Source of the DNA: Motilibacter aurantiacus
GTDB lineage: Bacteria > Actinomycetota > Actinomycetes > Motilibacterales > Motilibacteraceae
DNA length: 64,000 nt
NCBI RefSeq assembly: GCF_011250645.1
Contig: NZ_JAANNO010000002.1
Location: 155,081-219,080 of the forward strand
Reading direction: 5' to 3'
The translations under genes and the position numbers were made by a program. The notes under the pieces are model-generated. The model saw nothing but the letters and a program-made list of their open reading frames with translations. It ran no database searches and had not been told where the DNA came from. Position 1 is the first letter of the stretch; the number at the start of each line of letters is the position of its first letter. Of this stretch, positions 14,340 to 29,013 are shown in pieces.

Positions 14340-15920
14340 TCAGCGGGCGACCTCGGTGGCGCGGCTCTCGCGCACGACGACGACCCGGATCTGGCCGGGG
14401 TAGGTCAGCTCGTCCTCGATCTGCTTGGCGATCTCGCGGGCCAGGACCTGGGCCTGGATGTCGTCGATCCGGTCCGGCAGCACCATGACGCGCAGCTCGC
14501 GGCCGGCCTGCATGGCATAGACCTTCTCCACGCCGTCGCGGCCGGCGGCGATCTCCTCCAGCCGCTCCATGCGCTTGACGTAGGCGTCGAGCGGCTCGCG
14601 CCGGGCGCCGGGGCGGCCGCCGCTGACGGCGTCCGCCGCCTGGACGAGGACGGCCTCCACCGTGCGCGGCTCGACCTCGTTGTGGTGCGCCTCGATCGCG
14701 TGCACGACGTCGGGCTCCTCGCCGTACTTGCGGGCGAGGTCGGCGCCGACGAGGGCATGACTGCCGAGGCTCTCGTGCGTGAGGGCCTTGCCGATGTCGT
14801 GCAGAAAAGCGCAGCGGCGCAGCAGGCCCGGGTCCAGGCCCAGCTCGGCGGCCATCAGCCCGGCCAGGTGAGCGCTCTCCACGAGGTGCTTGAGGACGTT
14901 CTGGCCGTAGGACGTGCGGTAGTGCAGCCGGCCGAGGATCGTGACGAGCTCGGGGTGCAGGTCGTGCACGCCGACCGAGACGACGGCGTCCTCGGCCGCC
15001 CGCAGGCAGCGTGCGTCGACGTCGCGCTGCGCCCGCTCCACGGACTCCTCGATGCGGTGGGGCTGGATGCGGCCGTCGAGCACCAGCGCCTCGAGCGCGG
15101 TCCGGGCCACCTCCCGGCGTACCGGGTCGAAGCTCGACAGCAGCACGGCCTCGGGGGTGTCGTCGACGATGAGGTTGACGCCGGTCGCCGCCTCGAAGGC
15201 GCGGATGTTGCGCCCCTCGCGGCCGATGATCCGGCCCTTCATGTCGTCGCTGGGCAGGTGGAGGACGGTGACCACGGCCTCCGTGGTCTGCTCCGTGGCG
15301 ACCCGCTGGATGGCCGAGGTGATGACCTCGCGGGCGCGCGCGTCGCCCTCCTCCTGCGCCACCCGTTCGATCTCGCGCACCCGGATGACGGCGTCGCGCT
15401 TGGCCCGCTGCTCGGCGCCGGCCACGATCTGGGCGCGGGCCTGCTCCGCGGTCAGCCCCGCCGCCCGCTCGAGGATGCGCTGGCGCTCCTCGGCGACGTC
15501 GCGCAGCGCCTCCTCGCGGGCCGCCAGCTCGCTCTCCAGGGCGCGCAGCGCCCGCTCACGGGCCTCGGCCGACTCCAGCGCCCGTTCCAGCCGTTCCTCG
15601 CGCTCGTGCAGCCGCGCGGAGCGGCGCTCGAGGTCGTCGCGCTGGCGGCGCAGGTCCTCGCGGGCCGCCTTCGCGTGCTCCTCGGTCGCCTGCCGGTCAC
15701 GCGCCGCGGCGGCGGCCGTCGACTCGGCGAGGGCGAGCTTGGCCGCGACGTCGGCCTCGGCGCGGGCGCGTACCTGCGCCGCCTCGGCCTGCGCCTCGGC
15801 CAGCAGGTGCGCGGCGCTCCGGTCGGACGCGCGCCCGCGCAGCACGAGCATCCCGAGGGTCACCAGCGCGGCGAGGGTGAGCACTGCGTAGACACCGAGC
15901 GCGACGTCGCTGTCCACCAC
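14340..15920 (-). CDS. rny: ribonuclease Y
   Basis: Membrane-anchored endoribonuclease that starts mRNA decay. With the GTG at 15920 (GGGGGA five bases upstream; GTG at 15917 is equivalent, and the frame opens at 15956 with TTG) the protein has 526 aa. It has a single N-terminal membrane helix (VYAVLTLAALVTLGMLVL, about 10-28), a long Ala/Glu/Arg coiled coil to about 200, a KH domain with GRIIGREGRNIR near 229-240, and an HD phosphohydrolase domain with the metal-binding HDIGK near 374-378. RNase J is also present (37210-38895), so this organism carries both Firmicutes-style mRNA-decay nucleases. Between rny and recX the miaB gene is often found; here miaB lies farther left and is broken. Confidence 0.93.
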   Translation of the reverse strand: MVDSDVALGVYAVLTLAALVTLGMLVLRGRASDRSAAHLLAEAQAEAAQVRARAEADVAAKLALAESTAAAAARDRQATEEHAKAAREDLRRQRDDLERRSARLHEREERLERALESAEARERALRALESELAAREEALRDVAEERQRILERAAGLTAEQARAQIVAGAEQRAKRDAVIRVREIERVAQEEGDARAREVITSAIQRVATEQTTEAVVTVLHLPSDDMKGRIIGREGRNIRAFEAATGVNLIVDDTPEAVLLSSFDPVRREVARTALEALVLDGRIQPHRIEESVERAQRDVDARCLRAAEDAVVSVGVHDLHPELVTILGRLHYRTSYGQNVLKHLVESAHLAGLMAAELGLDPGLLRRCAFLHDIGKALTHESLGSHALVGADLARKYGEEPDVVHAIEAHHNEVEPRTVEAVLVQAADAVSGGRPGARREPLDAYVKRMERLEEIAAGRDGVEKVYAMQAGRELRVMVLPDRIDDIQAQVLAREIAKQIEDELTYPGQIRVVVVRESRATEVAR

Positions 15921-16071
15921 AGCCGTCCCCCGTCCCTGTGCGGCCCCGGCGGCCAACGTGAGGGACCACGGTACGCCGGGTCACGGAAAGGTTGCGGTAG
16001 GACGTACCGCTCTGCGTGGTCACGTCCTCCACGGGGCGTGCCGGCCCCGGCAGCGACTCCCGCCCGCCGGG

Positions 16072-16682
16072 TCAGTCCTCCGCCTCGGGTCCGTCCGTCC
16101 TCATGCCCTCTCCGTCGACGAGGTCCGCGCCCTCCGCGGCGAGGCCCTCACGGGCGAGCCGCAGGGCGAGGCCCGGCGGGTGCCCCTTGCGGGCGAGCAT
16201 CCCCACGACCCGGCGGAGGCGTACGTCGGGGTCGAGGCCGCGGGTGCCGGCGAGCTTGCGCGCGACCAGCCGGCGGACCGCGTCGTCGGCGGCCTCGGGG
16301 TCGAGCTCGTCGAACGCGGCCGTCACGGCCTCGTCCGCCACCCCGCGCGTGCGCAGCTCCTCGGCCAGCGCCCGGCGGCCGAGCCCGCGCCCGGCCGAGC
16401 GGCTCGTCACCCAGGCCCGGGCGAAGGCGGCGTCGTCGATGTAGCCGAGCTCGGTGAACCGGTCGAGCACCTCCCGGCCGGCGGCCTCCGGGACGTCACG
16501 CCTGGCCAGCGCCGCCTCGAGCTGCGCCCGCGTACGGGGCGCCGCCGCGAGCTGGTCGAGGACGACCTTGCGGGCGACGGAGACCGGGTCCGCCTCCGGC
16601 CCATCGACGGCCGGGGAGTCGGGGGCCGGCTCCTGCTGGTGCCGGCCCGCCCCCCGTCGGCGGTGCGTCGCGCGCGCCCCAG

Positions 16683-16686
<4 letters not shown>
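16072..16686 (-). CDS. recX: recombination regulator RecX (abnormal start)
   Basis: The RecX fold, three-helix repeats controlling RecA filaments, is clear from about 16590 leftward: [39 protein letters not shown] and [18 protein letters not shown]. The frame is open up to 16857, but between a TTG at 16857 (deep in recA) and the RecX homology it has no ATG, GTG or TTG. The only start-like codon in a sensible place is CTG at 16686-16684, which overlaps the recA stop as CTGA and has GAGG about eight bases upstream. I set that as the start (204 aa). Initiation at CTG, a sequencing error or overlap with recA are all possible. Translation coupled to recA is expected for this pair. Confidence 0.82.
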
Positions 16687-17738
<1,052 letters not shown>

Positions 17739-17945
17739 GGGGGTCCTCCCGGGTCGAGCCATCGTCTTAGCCACGTCTCCAGACGCTAGGGCCGACCACC
17801 GACAACGCAGGCTGGGCGAGTGCGAGCTGTGGACAGACCGCGCCCCGGCGCCCCCTGTGGACGGCCGGCTGGGGTGCCGGCTCCCGTGCAGCGGGCGGCC
17901 GGCGGAGCCGCGCCCGAGCGGGAGCCCGAGCGCATCCAGTGAACC

Positions 17946-17959
17946 CGAACACGTGTTCG
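17946..17959. promoter_or_regulatory. LexA (SOS) box upstream of recA
   Basis: CGAACACGTGTTCG is a perfect 14-bp palindrome matching the Gram-positive/actinobacterial SOS consensus CGAAC-N4-GTTCG. It lies about 207 bp before the recA start, in the only long gap on that side, so recA is very probably LexA-controlled. The 3' end of the LysR gene (17998) is 39 bp away. Confidence 0.85.
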
Positions 17960-17997
17960 ATCGCCAGGCAGACACGCCGCCCGGCCGCGACGGCTCC

Positions 17998-18900
17998 TCA
18001 CCCGTCGCCGAGCGCCTGCGCGCCGGCCGCCGCGACGCGCTCGAAGGCGCCGACCATCGGCCGTGACTCCCCCTCCCGGTGCACGAGCGCGACCTCGCTG
18101 GAGACCCGGGACTCCGGCAGGGCCAGGCAGCGGACCTCCGGGCCGGCGATGGTGCGCACGCAGTCGGGGGCGATCGTGACCCCGAGCCCGGCGCCGACGA
18201 GCCGCAGGATGGTCAGCCAGTGCGTCGCCTCGTGGGCGGCGACCGGACGGAAGCCGTGCTCCTCGCAGATGCTCATCGGCTTCTCGTAGGCCCGCGCCCC
18301 GGCGCTGCGCGGCGGGAGGACGAAGGCGTCGTCGCGCAGCGCGCTGACCGAGGCGGACGGGGCGGCGGCCGCGGGATGCCCCGCGCCGACCACGGCGACG
18401 AAGGGCTCCCGGTGCAGGGGTGCCGCCACCAGGCCCGGGACGGGCTCGACGTCACGGACGACGCCGACGTCGACGGTGCCGTCGAGCAGCCCCTCCACCA
18501 CCCGTGACGTGAAGGACTCGTGCAGTCGCAGCTGGACGCCCGGACTGGCCTCGAGGCTGCGGCGCAGGACGTCCGGCAGCAGCGTCATCATGACGGACCC
18601 GACGTAGCCCACGTTCAGCACGCCGGTCTCGCCGCGCCCGATGCTGCGAGCCTCGTGCACGTCGCGCTCGACGTTGCGCAGCGTCCGGCGGGCGCGGTCG
18701 AGGAACGCCTCGCCGGCGGGCGTGAGGCGTACCGACCGCGAGCTGCGGGCCAGCAGCGCGCACCCCACGATCTCCTCGAGCCGACGGACGGCCTGCGACA
18801 GCGGCGGCTGGGCCATGTGCAGCCGTCGTGCCGCCCGGCCGAAGTGCAGCTCCTCCGCCACGGCGACGAAGTAGCGCAGGTGGCGAAGCTCGATGTCCAT
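17998..18900 (-). CDS. LysR-family transcriptional regulator
   Basis: A 300-aa regulator. The N-terminal winged HTH (1-60) reads [36 protein letters not shown]-type sequence, followed by the linker helix and a periplasmic-binding-like effector domain (about 90-295). It is divergent from the GNAT gene, and the 70-bp shared region carries the palindrome 18909-18924, the usual arrangement for a LysR protein controlling its neighbour and itself. The effector is unknown. Confidence 0.92.
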   Translation of the reverse strand: MDIELRHLRYFVAVAEELHFGRAARRLHMAQPPLSQAVRRLEEIVGCALLARSSRSVRLTPAGEAFLDRARRTLRNVERDVHEARSIGRGETGVLNVGYVGSVMMTLLPDVLRRSLEASPGVQLRLHESFTSRVVEGLLDGTVDVGVVRDVEPVPGLVAAPLHREPFVAVVGAGHPAAAAPSASVSALRDDAFVLPPRSAGARAYEKPMSICEEHGFRPVAAHEATHWLTILRLVGAGLGVTIAPDCVRTIAGPEVRCLALPESRVSSEVALVHREGESRPMVGAFERVAAAGAQALGDG

Positions 18901-18908
18901 ATGCGCAG

Positions 18909-18924
18909 CGTCTCACTCGAGACG
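18909..18924. promoter_or_regulatory. palindromic operator candidate, LysR/GNAT
   Basis: CGTCTC (18909-18914) and GAGACG (18919-18924) flank ACTC, a perfect inverted repeat beginning 8 bp upstream of the LysR start. Short palindromes in such divergent gaps are typical LysR binding sites. Confidence 0.4.
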
Positions 18925-18970
18925 AACAAGATCCTGGACGTCCCGCAGCTGCGCCGGATGTCATGGAGGC

Positions 18971-19501
18971 ATGGAGATCTCGACCCGCCCCCTGCAGACC
19001 GAGGCGGACGCCGCGGCCTTCCGCTCCCTGAACGAGGAGTGGATCAGCCGGTACTTCACGATCGAGCCCGAGGACCGGCGCCAGCTCGACGACCCCTTCG
19101 GCGTCATCGTGGAGCCCGGGGGCGAGGTGCTCGTGGCCGAGCTGGACGGTGAGGTCGTGGGCTGTGTCGCGCTGCGGCCCGCCGGCGACGGGGTCTACGA
19201 GCTGTCGAAGATGGCGGTCGCGCCCGCGCGGCGTGGCCGGGGCATCGGCCGGCACGTCATCGCAGCGGCCGTGGAGCGCGCCCGCGCGCTCGGGGCGACG
19301 TCGCTGTTCCTCGGCAGCTCCACCAAGCTCGCGCCGGCGGTGCACCTGTACGAGTCGTTCGGCTTCGTCCACGTTCCGGCGCAGACACTGCACATGCCGT
19401 ACGCCCGGGCGGACGTGTTCATGCGGCTGGAGCTGGAGCCTCCGGCCGGCGGCGCGCCCGCGAGCCCGTCCACACCGTCCGCACCGGACGTCACGCGCTG
19501 A
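18971..19501 (+). CDS. GNAT-family N-acetyltransferase
   Basis: A 176-aa acetyltransferase starting at ATG 18971 (MEISTRPLQTEADAAAF). GGAGG ends one base before the start, an unusually tight spacing, but upstream codons are not GNAT-like. Motif A, binding the acetyl-CoA pyrophosphate, is ARRGRGIGRHVIAAAVERA. VYELSKMAVAP precedes it, and LGSSTKLAPAVHLYESFGF is the motif B region. The C-terminal 20 residues are Pro/Ala rich. Divergent from the LysR gene, which probably regulates it. Substrate not predictable. Confidence 0.87.
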   Translation: MEISTRPLQTEADAAAFRSLNEEWISRYFTIEPEDRRQLDDPFGVIVEPGGEVLVAELDGEVVGCVALRPAGDGVYELSKMAVAPARRGRGIGRHVIAAAVERARALGATSLFLGSSTKLAPAVHLYESFGFVHVPAQTLHMPYARADVFMRLELEPPAGGAPASPSTPSAPDVTR

Positions 19502-19519
19502 CCCGCCGGGGCAGCGAGG

Positions 19520-19714
19520 TCAGCGCAGGCGCGGCGGAAGCCGCATCTCGGTGTGCACGACGCGCCACACGTCCTTGGCGTCCTCGCCCTGCTCGAGCGC
19601 CTCGTCGACGGTCCGCTGCCCGAGCCCGGCGAAGACGTGGTCGCGCGCCAGCCAGCCGGCCTGGGCCGCGCCGAAGGCCTCGACCATCCGCTCCCGGAAC
19701 TCCGTCATCCGCAC
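19520..19714 (-). CDS. DUF3046 small protein
   Basis: A 64-aa protein with the DUF3046 pattern: MTEFRERMVEAFG at the start, WLARDHVFAGLGQRTVDEAL in the middle, and DVWRVVHTEMRLPPRLR at the end. The family is actinobacterial, short, of unknown function and commonly encoded near recA, as here. The GTG at 19714 or the ATG at 19708 are possible starts. No membrane segment. Confidence 0.85.
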   Translation of the reverse strand: MRMTEFRERMVEAFGAAQAGWLARDHVFAGLGQRTVDEALEQGEDAKDVWRVVHTEMRLPPRLR

Positions 19715-19821
19715 CCGTCCAGCATGCCTGCCCCCGGCAAACAGGCACGGGCGCTACGCCCAGAGCGAGCCGGCACCCCGGTCGAGGGGCCGTTGTCGGT
19801 GGTGCGGGGCATGCTGGCCGG

Positions 19822-24483
<4,662 letters not shown>

Positions 24484-24493
24484 GGAGGACGTC

Positions 24494-25345
24494 GTGCCCG
24501 AGGGGGACACCGTCTGGCTCGCGGGCAAGCGCCTGCACGAGGCGCTCGCCGGCCGAGTGCTGACCCGGAGTGACTTCCGGGTGCCGCAGCTCGCCACCGC
24601 CGACCTGTCCGGCCGCACCGTGACCGAGGTCGTCTCTCGCGGCAAGCACCTGCTGACCCGGCTCGACGACGGGCAGGCGCTGCACACCCACTTCCGCATG
24701 GACGGCACCTGGCACCTCTACCGGCCGGGCGAGCGCTGGCGCGGCGGCCCCGCCTGGCAGGCCCGCGTCATCCTCGAGAACGCCGAGTGGCAGGCGGTCG
24801 GCTACCGCATGCCCGTGGTCGAGCTGCTGGCGCCCGGCGGCGAGCCGGACGCGGTCGGGCACCTCGGCCCGGACCTGCTCGGGCGCGACTGGGACGCCGA
24901 GGAGGCGCTGCGCCGGCTGCGGGCCGAGCCGCGCCGCGAGATCGGGCAGGCCCTGCTCGACCAACGCAACCTCGCCGGCATCGGCAACCTCTACAAGGCC
25001 GAGTCGCTCTTCCTGCACGGCACGTCCCCGTGGGCCGCCGTCGAGGACGTCCGCGACCTGCCGGCGCTGGTCGAGCGCGCCCGGGCCCTGCTCGAGCGCA
25101 ACAAGGGCCACCCCGAGCAGTCCACGACCGGTGAGGTGCGGCGCGGGCGCCAGCACTGGGTCTTCGAGCGGGCGGGGCAGCCCTGCCGGCGCTGCGGCGC
25201 CCAGGTGCTCCTCGCCGAGCAGGGCGACGCGCCGTACGCCCGGCTGACCTACTGGTGCCCCCGGTGCCAGCCCGGGCCCGCACCGACGCCGATGCGCCGG
25301 TCCGACGTGGCCCGCCCCAGCGGGCGGACCCGCTACCGGCCCTGA
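24494..25345 (+). CDS. nei: Fpg/Nei-family DNA glycosylase
   Basis: A 283-aa base-excision repair glycosylase/AP lyase. The start MPEGDTVW supplies catalytic Pro2 and Glu3; PEGDT is characteristic of Nei (endonuclease VIII) rather than Fpg. HTHFRMDGTWHLYRPG contributes to the catalytic domain, the H2TH region is around DQRNLAGIGNLYKAESLF, and the C-terminal zinc finger is CRRCGAQVLL to WCPRCQ. GTG start. It is expected to remove oxidised pyrimidines. It follows lhr by 10 bp and probably shares its transcript. Confidence 0.93.
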   Translation: MPEGDTVWLAGKRLHEALAGRVLTRSDFRVPQLATADLSGRTVTEVVSRGKHLLTRLDDGQALHTHFRMDGTWHLYRPGERWRGGPAWQARVILENAEWQAVGYRMPVVELLAPGGEPDAVGHLGPDLLGRDWDAEEALRRLRAEPRREIGQALLDQRNLAGIGNLYKAESLFLHGTSPWAAVEDVRDLPALVERARALLERNKGHPEQSTTGEVRRGRQHWVFERAGQPCRRCGAQVLLAEQGDAPYARLTYWCPRCQPGPAPTPMRRSDVARPSGRTRYRP

Positions 25346-25586
25346 CCCGGTGCCCGGTCCCGCCCGGTCACCTCGGAGCGGAGGCCGAGGGCCGGGCCCC
25401 TGCGGCGGCCGGCCGCCGGCCCCGGGCGAGGACCTGCGCTGGAACGCGCGGACCGCGTGGCAGAGTTGTCGGCTCGTGTCGACCCTTCGCATTCCCCCGC
25501 CCCGACCGGCCACGACCGCCGGCGGCCCGGGTACCGGCGCACGCCGGCCCGCGGCCGGACGCCGCGACCGGACGGAGAGCTGAGAC
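25346..25586. other. intergenic region before the beta-helix gene
   Basis: A very GC-rich gap of 241 bp. I see no gene, clear terminator or convincing promoter in it, although the downstream gene is on the same strand and may need its own promoter. Confidence 0.3.
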
Positions 25587-27107
25587 GTGGCTGCCCCCGG
25601 ATTCCTCGACCGGCGCACGGCGATCGCGGCCGCGGCGGGCGCAGCCGTGGCCGCCGTCGTCCTCGTCCTCGCGCTCCTGCTCTGGCCGGGCTCGGACTCC
25701 GACGACGCCGCCCCCGCCTCCCCGGCCAGCCCGAGCCCGGCCGCGACGGAGCAGCTGCCGCCCCCCGCCGAGCCGTCGGAGGAGCCGACCGAGCTGCCGA
25801 GCGGGGAGCCGGCGCCCGAGCCGACGGGATCGGCGCCGGCGGCCGGCGGAGGGACGTACGAGCTGCGCGCCGACGGCAGCGACCTCGACGGGGCGACGGT
25901 CGCCGGGCCGCTGACCGTCACCGTGCTCGACGAGGACGTGGAGAGCGTGACCTGGACGATGGACGGGACGTACCTCGAGAAGGACACCAGTGCGCCGTAC
26001 GAGCTGACGGTGGACCCCGACCCGGGCGAGCACGAGCTGCGGGCGCGGGTCGAGGCGGGCGGCAACCGGTCCCGACGGGAGGTGTCGTTCACGGTGTCGG
26101 CCGACGGGTCGACCGGAGCGGCGCCGGGGGCCAGCGCCGGCAGCGCGCCGGCAGCCGCGCCCAGCGCGGCGGCCGGCGTCCCCCCGGCCCCCAAGGCCAG
26201 GCGGGTGGTCCAGGTGTCGACCGCGGACGAGCTGCGCGACGCGCTGTCCTCCGCCCGCCCCGGCGACCGCATCGAGCTGGCCGACGGCACGTACGTCGGG
26301 GACCCGCAGTTCGAGGCGCCCGCGGACGGCACGGCGTCGGCGCCGATCACGCTGCACGGGTCGCGTGCCGCCGTGCTCACGACCGGCTCGACCGACAACG
26401 GCGGGTACGGCCTGCACGTGACCGGCAGCTACTGGCGGCTGGACGGCTTCACGGTCCGCACCGCCAAGAAGGGCATCGTGCTCGACGGCTCGGTCGGGTC
26501 GGTCCTCGTCGGCCTCGACGTCGGCCGGATCGGGCAGGAGGCCGTGCATTTCCGCTCGGGCTCCTCGCGCGGCGTCATCGCCAACAGCGACGTGCACGAC
26601 ACCGGCCTGAAGTCCCCGCAGTTCGGCGAGGGCGTCTACGTCGGCTCGGCGACCTCGAACTGGGGCGAGTACGGCTCGGACGGCGGCCCCGACCGCTCGG
26701 ACAGTGTGCTCATCCAGGGCAACCGCATCTGGAACACCGCCGCCGAGGGCATCGACATCAAGGAGGGCACCCGCAACGGCCGGATCGTCGGCAACCGCTT
26801 CGAGCGGGCGGGGACGAGCGGGGAGAACTCCGCCGACTCCTGGGTCGACGTCAAGGGCAGCGGCTGGCTCGTCGAGGGCAACACCGGCACCGGCACCCTG
26901 CTGGACGCCTTCCAGACCCACGTCATCAACGGGGCGCCCGGCTCCGGGGAGGACAACACCTTCCGCGCCAACAAGGTGCTCGGCGGGGTGAAGGGCTACG
27001 TGGTGGCCGTGTCGCCCGAGCCGGACGCCCACGGGAACGTGGTGACGTGCGACAACGTCGCCGGCCCCGGCGGCAGGGGCGTCAGCAACATCGACTGCTC
27101 CGGCTGA
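25587..27107 (+). CDS. membrane-anchored right-handed beta-helix protein
   Basis: A 506-aa exported protein. The N-terminus has one membrane segment (about 11-33) and then a Pro/Ser/Glu linker to about 90. An Ig-like domain follows (about 91-172, with GPLTVTVLDEDVESVTWTMDG) and then a second Ala/Pro linker. From about 208 to the end is a parallel beta-helix: VVQVSTADELRDALSSARPGD opens the family, and repeats such as GLHVTGSYWRLDGFTVR, GVIANSDVHDTG, VLIQGNRIWNTAAEGIDIKEGTRNG and GRIVGNRFERAG follow. The fold is shared by polysaccharide lyases and glycan-binding proteins. Without a recognisable catalytic set I cannot tell which. GTG start. Confidence 0.8.
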   Translation: MAAPGFLDRRTAIAAAAGAAVAAVVLVLALLLWPGSDSDDAAPASPASPSPAATEQLPPPAEPSEEPTELPSGEPAPEPTGSAPAAGGGTYELRADGSDLDGATVAGPLTVTVLDEDVESVTWTMDGTYLEKDTSAPYELTVDPDPGEHELRARVEAGGNRSRREVSFTVSADGSTGAAPGASAGSAPAAAPSAAAGVPPAPKARRVVQVSTADELRDALSSARPGDRIELADGTYVGDPQFEAPADGTASAPITLHGSRAAVLTTGSTDNGGYGLHVTGSYWRLDGFTVRTAKKGIVLDGSVGSVLVGLDVGRIGQEAVHFRSGSSRGVIANSDVHDTGLKSPQFGEGVYVGSATSNWGEYGSDGGPDRSDSVLIQGNRIWNTAAEGIDIKEGTRNGRIVGNRFERAGTSGENSADSWVDVKGSGWLVEGNTGTGTLLDAFQTHVINGAPGSGEDNTFRANKVLGGVKGYVVAVSPEPDAHGNVVTCDNVAGPGGRGVSNIDCSG

Positions 27108-27131
27108 CCGTCACCCGGCCCCAGAACGCGA

Positions 27132-27168
27132 CGTGGCCGTGCCCCGGGCTTCCCGGGGCACGGCCACG
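27132..27168 (+). terminator. terminator after the beta-helix gene / clgR
   Basis: A 17-bp perfect stem, 27132-27148 with 27152-27168, with a minimal 3-nt loop lies between the convergent stops at 27107 and 27241. It should act in both directions. Confidence 0.75.
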
Positions 27169-27240
27169 ACTGGGCTCACCGGCTCGTCGGAGGCTGCTCG
27201 ATCGCCGCTCGGCCGCACAGGGCCGGCTGGGCGGCCACGG

Positions 27241-27621
27241 TCAGGCCGCGACCTCCACGGCCACTCGGCCGTCGACGGCACCGGCCCGGCCGGCCGGCGG
27301 CTGGCCCGGGGGGATGACGGTGGACAGCGAGCTGCGCTCGGGCAGGGCCGTCTCGCGCAGGGCGGCGTCGCGCACGGCAGCCTCGGCCTCGGCGAGGATG
27401 AGGCCGTCGCTCACTTCACGCAGGACCTCCGACATGGGGACGTCCAACGCGGCGCAGATCGACGCCAGCAGCTCGGACGAGGCCTCCTTCTGCCCACGCT
27501 CCACCTCGGACAGGTAGCCGAGGGAGACGCGAGCTGCGGCGGAGACCTCACGCAGGGTGCGGCCCTGGTCCTGGCGCCGCGTCCGCAGCACGTCCCCGAG
27601 CAGGCGACGGAGAATAATCAT
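27241..27621 (-). CDS. clgR: ClgR-type transcriptional activator of proteolysis genes
   Basis: A 126-aa XRE-family regulator. The ATG at 27621 ([17 protein letters not shown]) has GGGAGAG upstream and matches the family start. The HTH spans about 10-65: [29 protein letters not shown]. In actinobacteria ClgR activates clp protease and other stress genes and is itself destroyed by ClpP. The C-terminus here is VAVEVAA, a hydrophobic tail ending in two alanines of the type recognised by ClpP systems, so conditional degradation is likely. It sits downstream of cinA in the usual actinobacterial order. Confidence 0.92.
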   Translation of the reverse strand: MIILRRLLGDVLRTRRQDQGRTLREVSAAARVSLGYLSEVERGQKEASSELLASICAALDVPMSEVLREVSDGLILAEAEAAVRDAALRETALPERSSLSTVIPPGQPPAGRAGAVDGRVAVEVAA

Positions 27622-27679
27622 CGCGGGGCTCTCCCTCCTGGGACGGTGATTACCCACCGTACCCGTACCGTTCCCTCTC

Positions 27680-27690
27680 CGCAGCCAGCG
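27680..27690. promoter_or_regulatory. possible ClgR self-operator
   Basis: CGC-N5-GCG at 27680-27690 followed by AAC resembles the actinobacterial ClgR motif, but the spacer deviates from the consensus at two places. It lies 59 bp upstream of the clgR start, consistent with autoregulation. Weak evidence. Confidence 0.3.
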
Positions 27691-27784
27691 AACGCCCCGA
27701 AGAGGCCGCGCGTTGTCCCGAAGTCCGACGCGAGACCCGCAACGGCGTTCCGGATGTCCCCGCGTGTGTGGTGCAACGCTGTAA

Positions 27785-29008
27785 TCAACCTAGTCGTTCC
27801 CGCAGCGACGCCAAGGCCGCAGCGACCGCAGACGCCCGGACACCCTCACGCTCTGCGCGAAATCGAAGCGACTGCGCGCCCCGGGCGCCCGGCCCGACGA
27901 CCCCCACGTGGACCTCGCCGGCCGGCTTGCCCTCGGAAGGTCCCGGGCCGGCGACGCCCGTGGTCGAGACTCCCCAATCCGCGCCCAGCAATGCACGGAC
28001 GCCCTCGGCCATGGCGAGCGCCACATCCGGGTCCACAGCGGTGCGCTCGGCCAGCAGCCCCGCGCCGACCCCGAGGACGTCGGCCTTGACCGGCGTGGCG
28101 TACGCGACCACCCCGCCACGCAGGACCGCCGACGAGCCCGGCACCGAGGTCAGCGCCCCTGTCACGAGCCCCCCGGTCAGGGACTCGGCCACCGCCACGG
28201 TCTCGCCCCGGGCCGTCAGCCGGCGCACCACCCCGACTGCGAGCGGGACGTCGTCCACGATCGGGGAGAGCGTCGCAAGGGCCGATCGGGCGGACGCCAG
28301 GACCGGGGCGAGCACCTCCTCGGCCGCCGCGGGGGACGCGGCGGCGGCCGTCAGCCGGACCTCGACCTCGGCCCGGCTGGCGAGGTACGCCACCCGCACC
28401 CCCGCGGGCAGGGCCGCCTCGAGGCGGGCCAGTGCCGTCCCGACCGCCGACTCCGCGACCCGCGGCACGTGCAGCGTGCGGGTCACCAGCCCGGCCGCGC
28501 CCGCCAGCCCGGGAAGGACCGACTGCTCGGCGATCGCGCGCACCTCCGCCGGCACCCCCGGCAGCAGGACGACCTGCGCCCCGCCGACCCGCCCGCGCAG
28601 CCCGGCAGCGGCGCCGGCCGGGTTGGGGAGCACCTGCGCGCCCTCCACGACGTCGGCCATCCGCAGCGACCCGACCGGGGGCTCGGTCCCCCGGTCGGCG
28701 TAGCGGCGGCGCAGCGCCTCCTCCAGCGCGGGGTCGCGCACCACCCGGGAGCCGGTGAGCACGGCCAGCGCGTCCCGGGTGAGGTCGTCGCTCGTGGCCC
28801 CGAGGCCGCCCGTCACGACGACGAGGTCGGCCCGGGCCGCGGCGGCTCCGATCGCGTCGACGATCGCGGTGACCTCGTCGGGGACCGCCGTGCTGCGCAG
28901 GACCGGGACGCCGTGCTCGGCGAGCCGGGCGCCCAGCCACGCGGCGTTGGCGTCGGGCACACGCCCGGACAGCAGCTCGTCGCCCACGCAGACGACCTCG
29001 GCCCGCAC
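27785..29008 (-). CDS. cinA: CinA-like protein with nicotinamide-nucleotide amidase domain
   Basis: A 407-aa protein. I use the GTG at 29008 ([17 protein letters not shown]), just after the pgsA stop; the longer open frame is a shadow over pgsA. The N-terminal MoaB/MogA-like COG1058 domain (1-170) includes [18 protein letters not shown]. The C-terminal CinA domain (about 250-405) carries [19 protein letters not shown] and [17 protein letters not shown], with the Ser/Thr/Lys residues of NMN deamidase. It probably salvages NMN to NaMN and hydrolyses ADP-ribose. Its start is 5 bp after the pgsA stop, so the genes are co-transcribed. Confidence 0.92.
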   Translation of the reverse strand: MRAEVVCVGDELLSGRVPDANAAWLGARLAEHGVPVLRSTAVPDEVTAIVDAIGAAAARADLVVVTGGLGATSDDLTRDALAVLTGSRVVRDPALEEALRRRYADRGTEPPVGSLRMADVVEGAQVLPNPAGAAAGLRGRVGGAQVVLLPGVPAEVRAIAEQSVLPGLAGAAGLVTRTLHVPRVAESAVGTALARLEAALPAGVRVAYLASRAEVEVRLTAAAASPAAAEEVLAPVLASARSALATLSPIVDDVPLAVGVVRRLTARGETVAVAESLTGGLVTGALTSVPGSSAVLRGGVVAYATPVKADVLGVGAGLLAERTAVDPDVALAMAEGVRALLGADWGVSTTGVAGPGPSEGKPAGEVHVGVVGPGARGAQSLRFRAEREGVRASAVAAALASLRERLG

Positions 29009-29013
29009 GGCGC

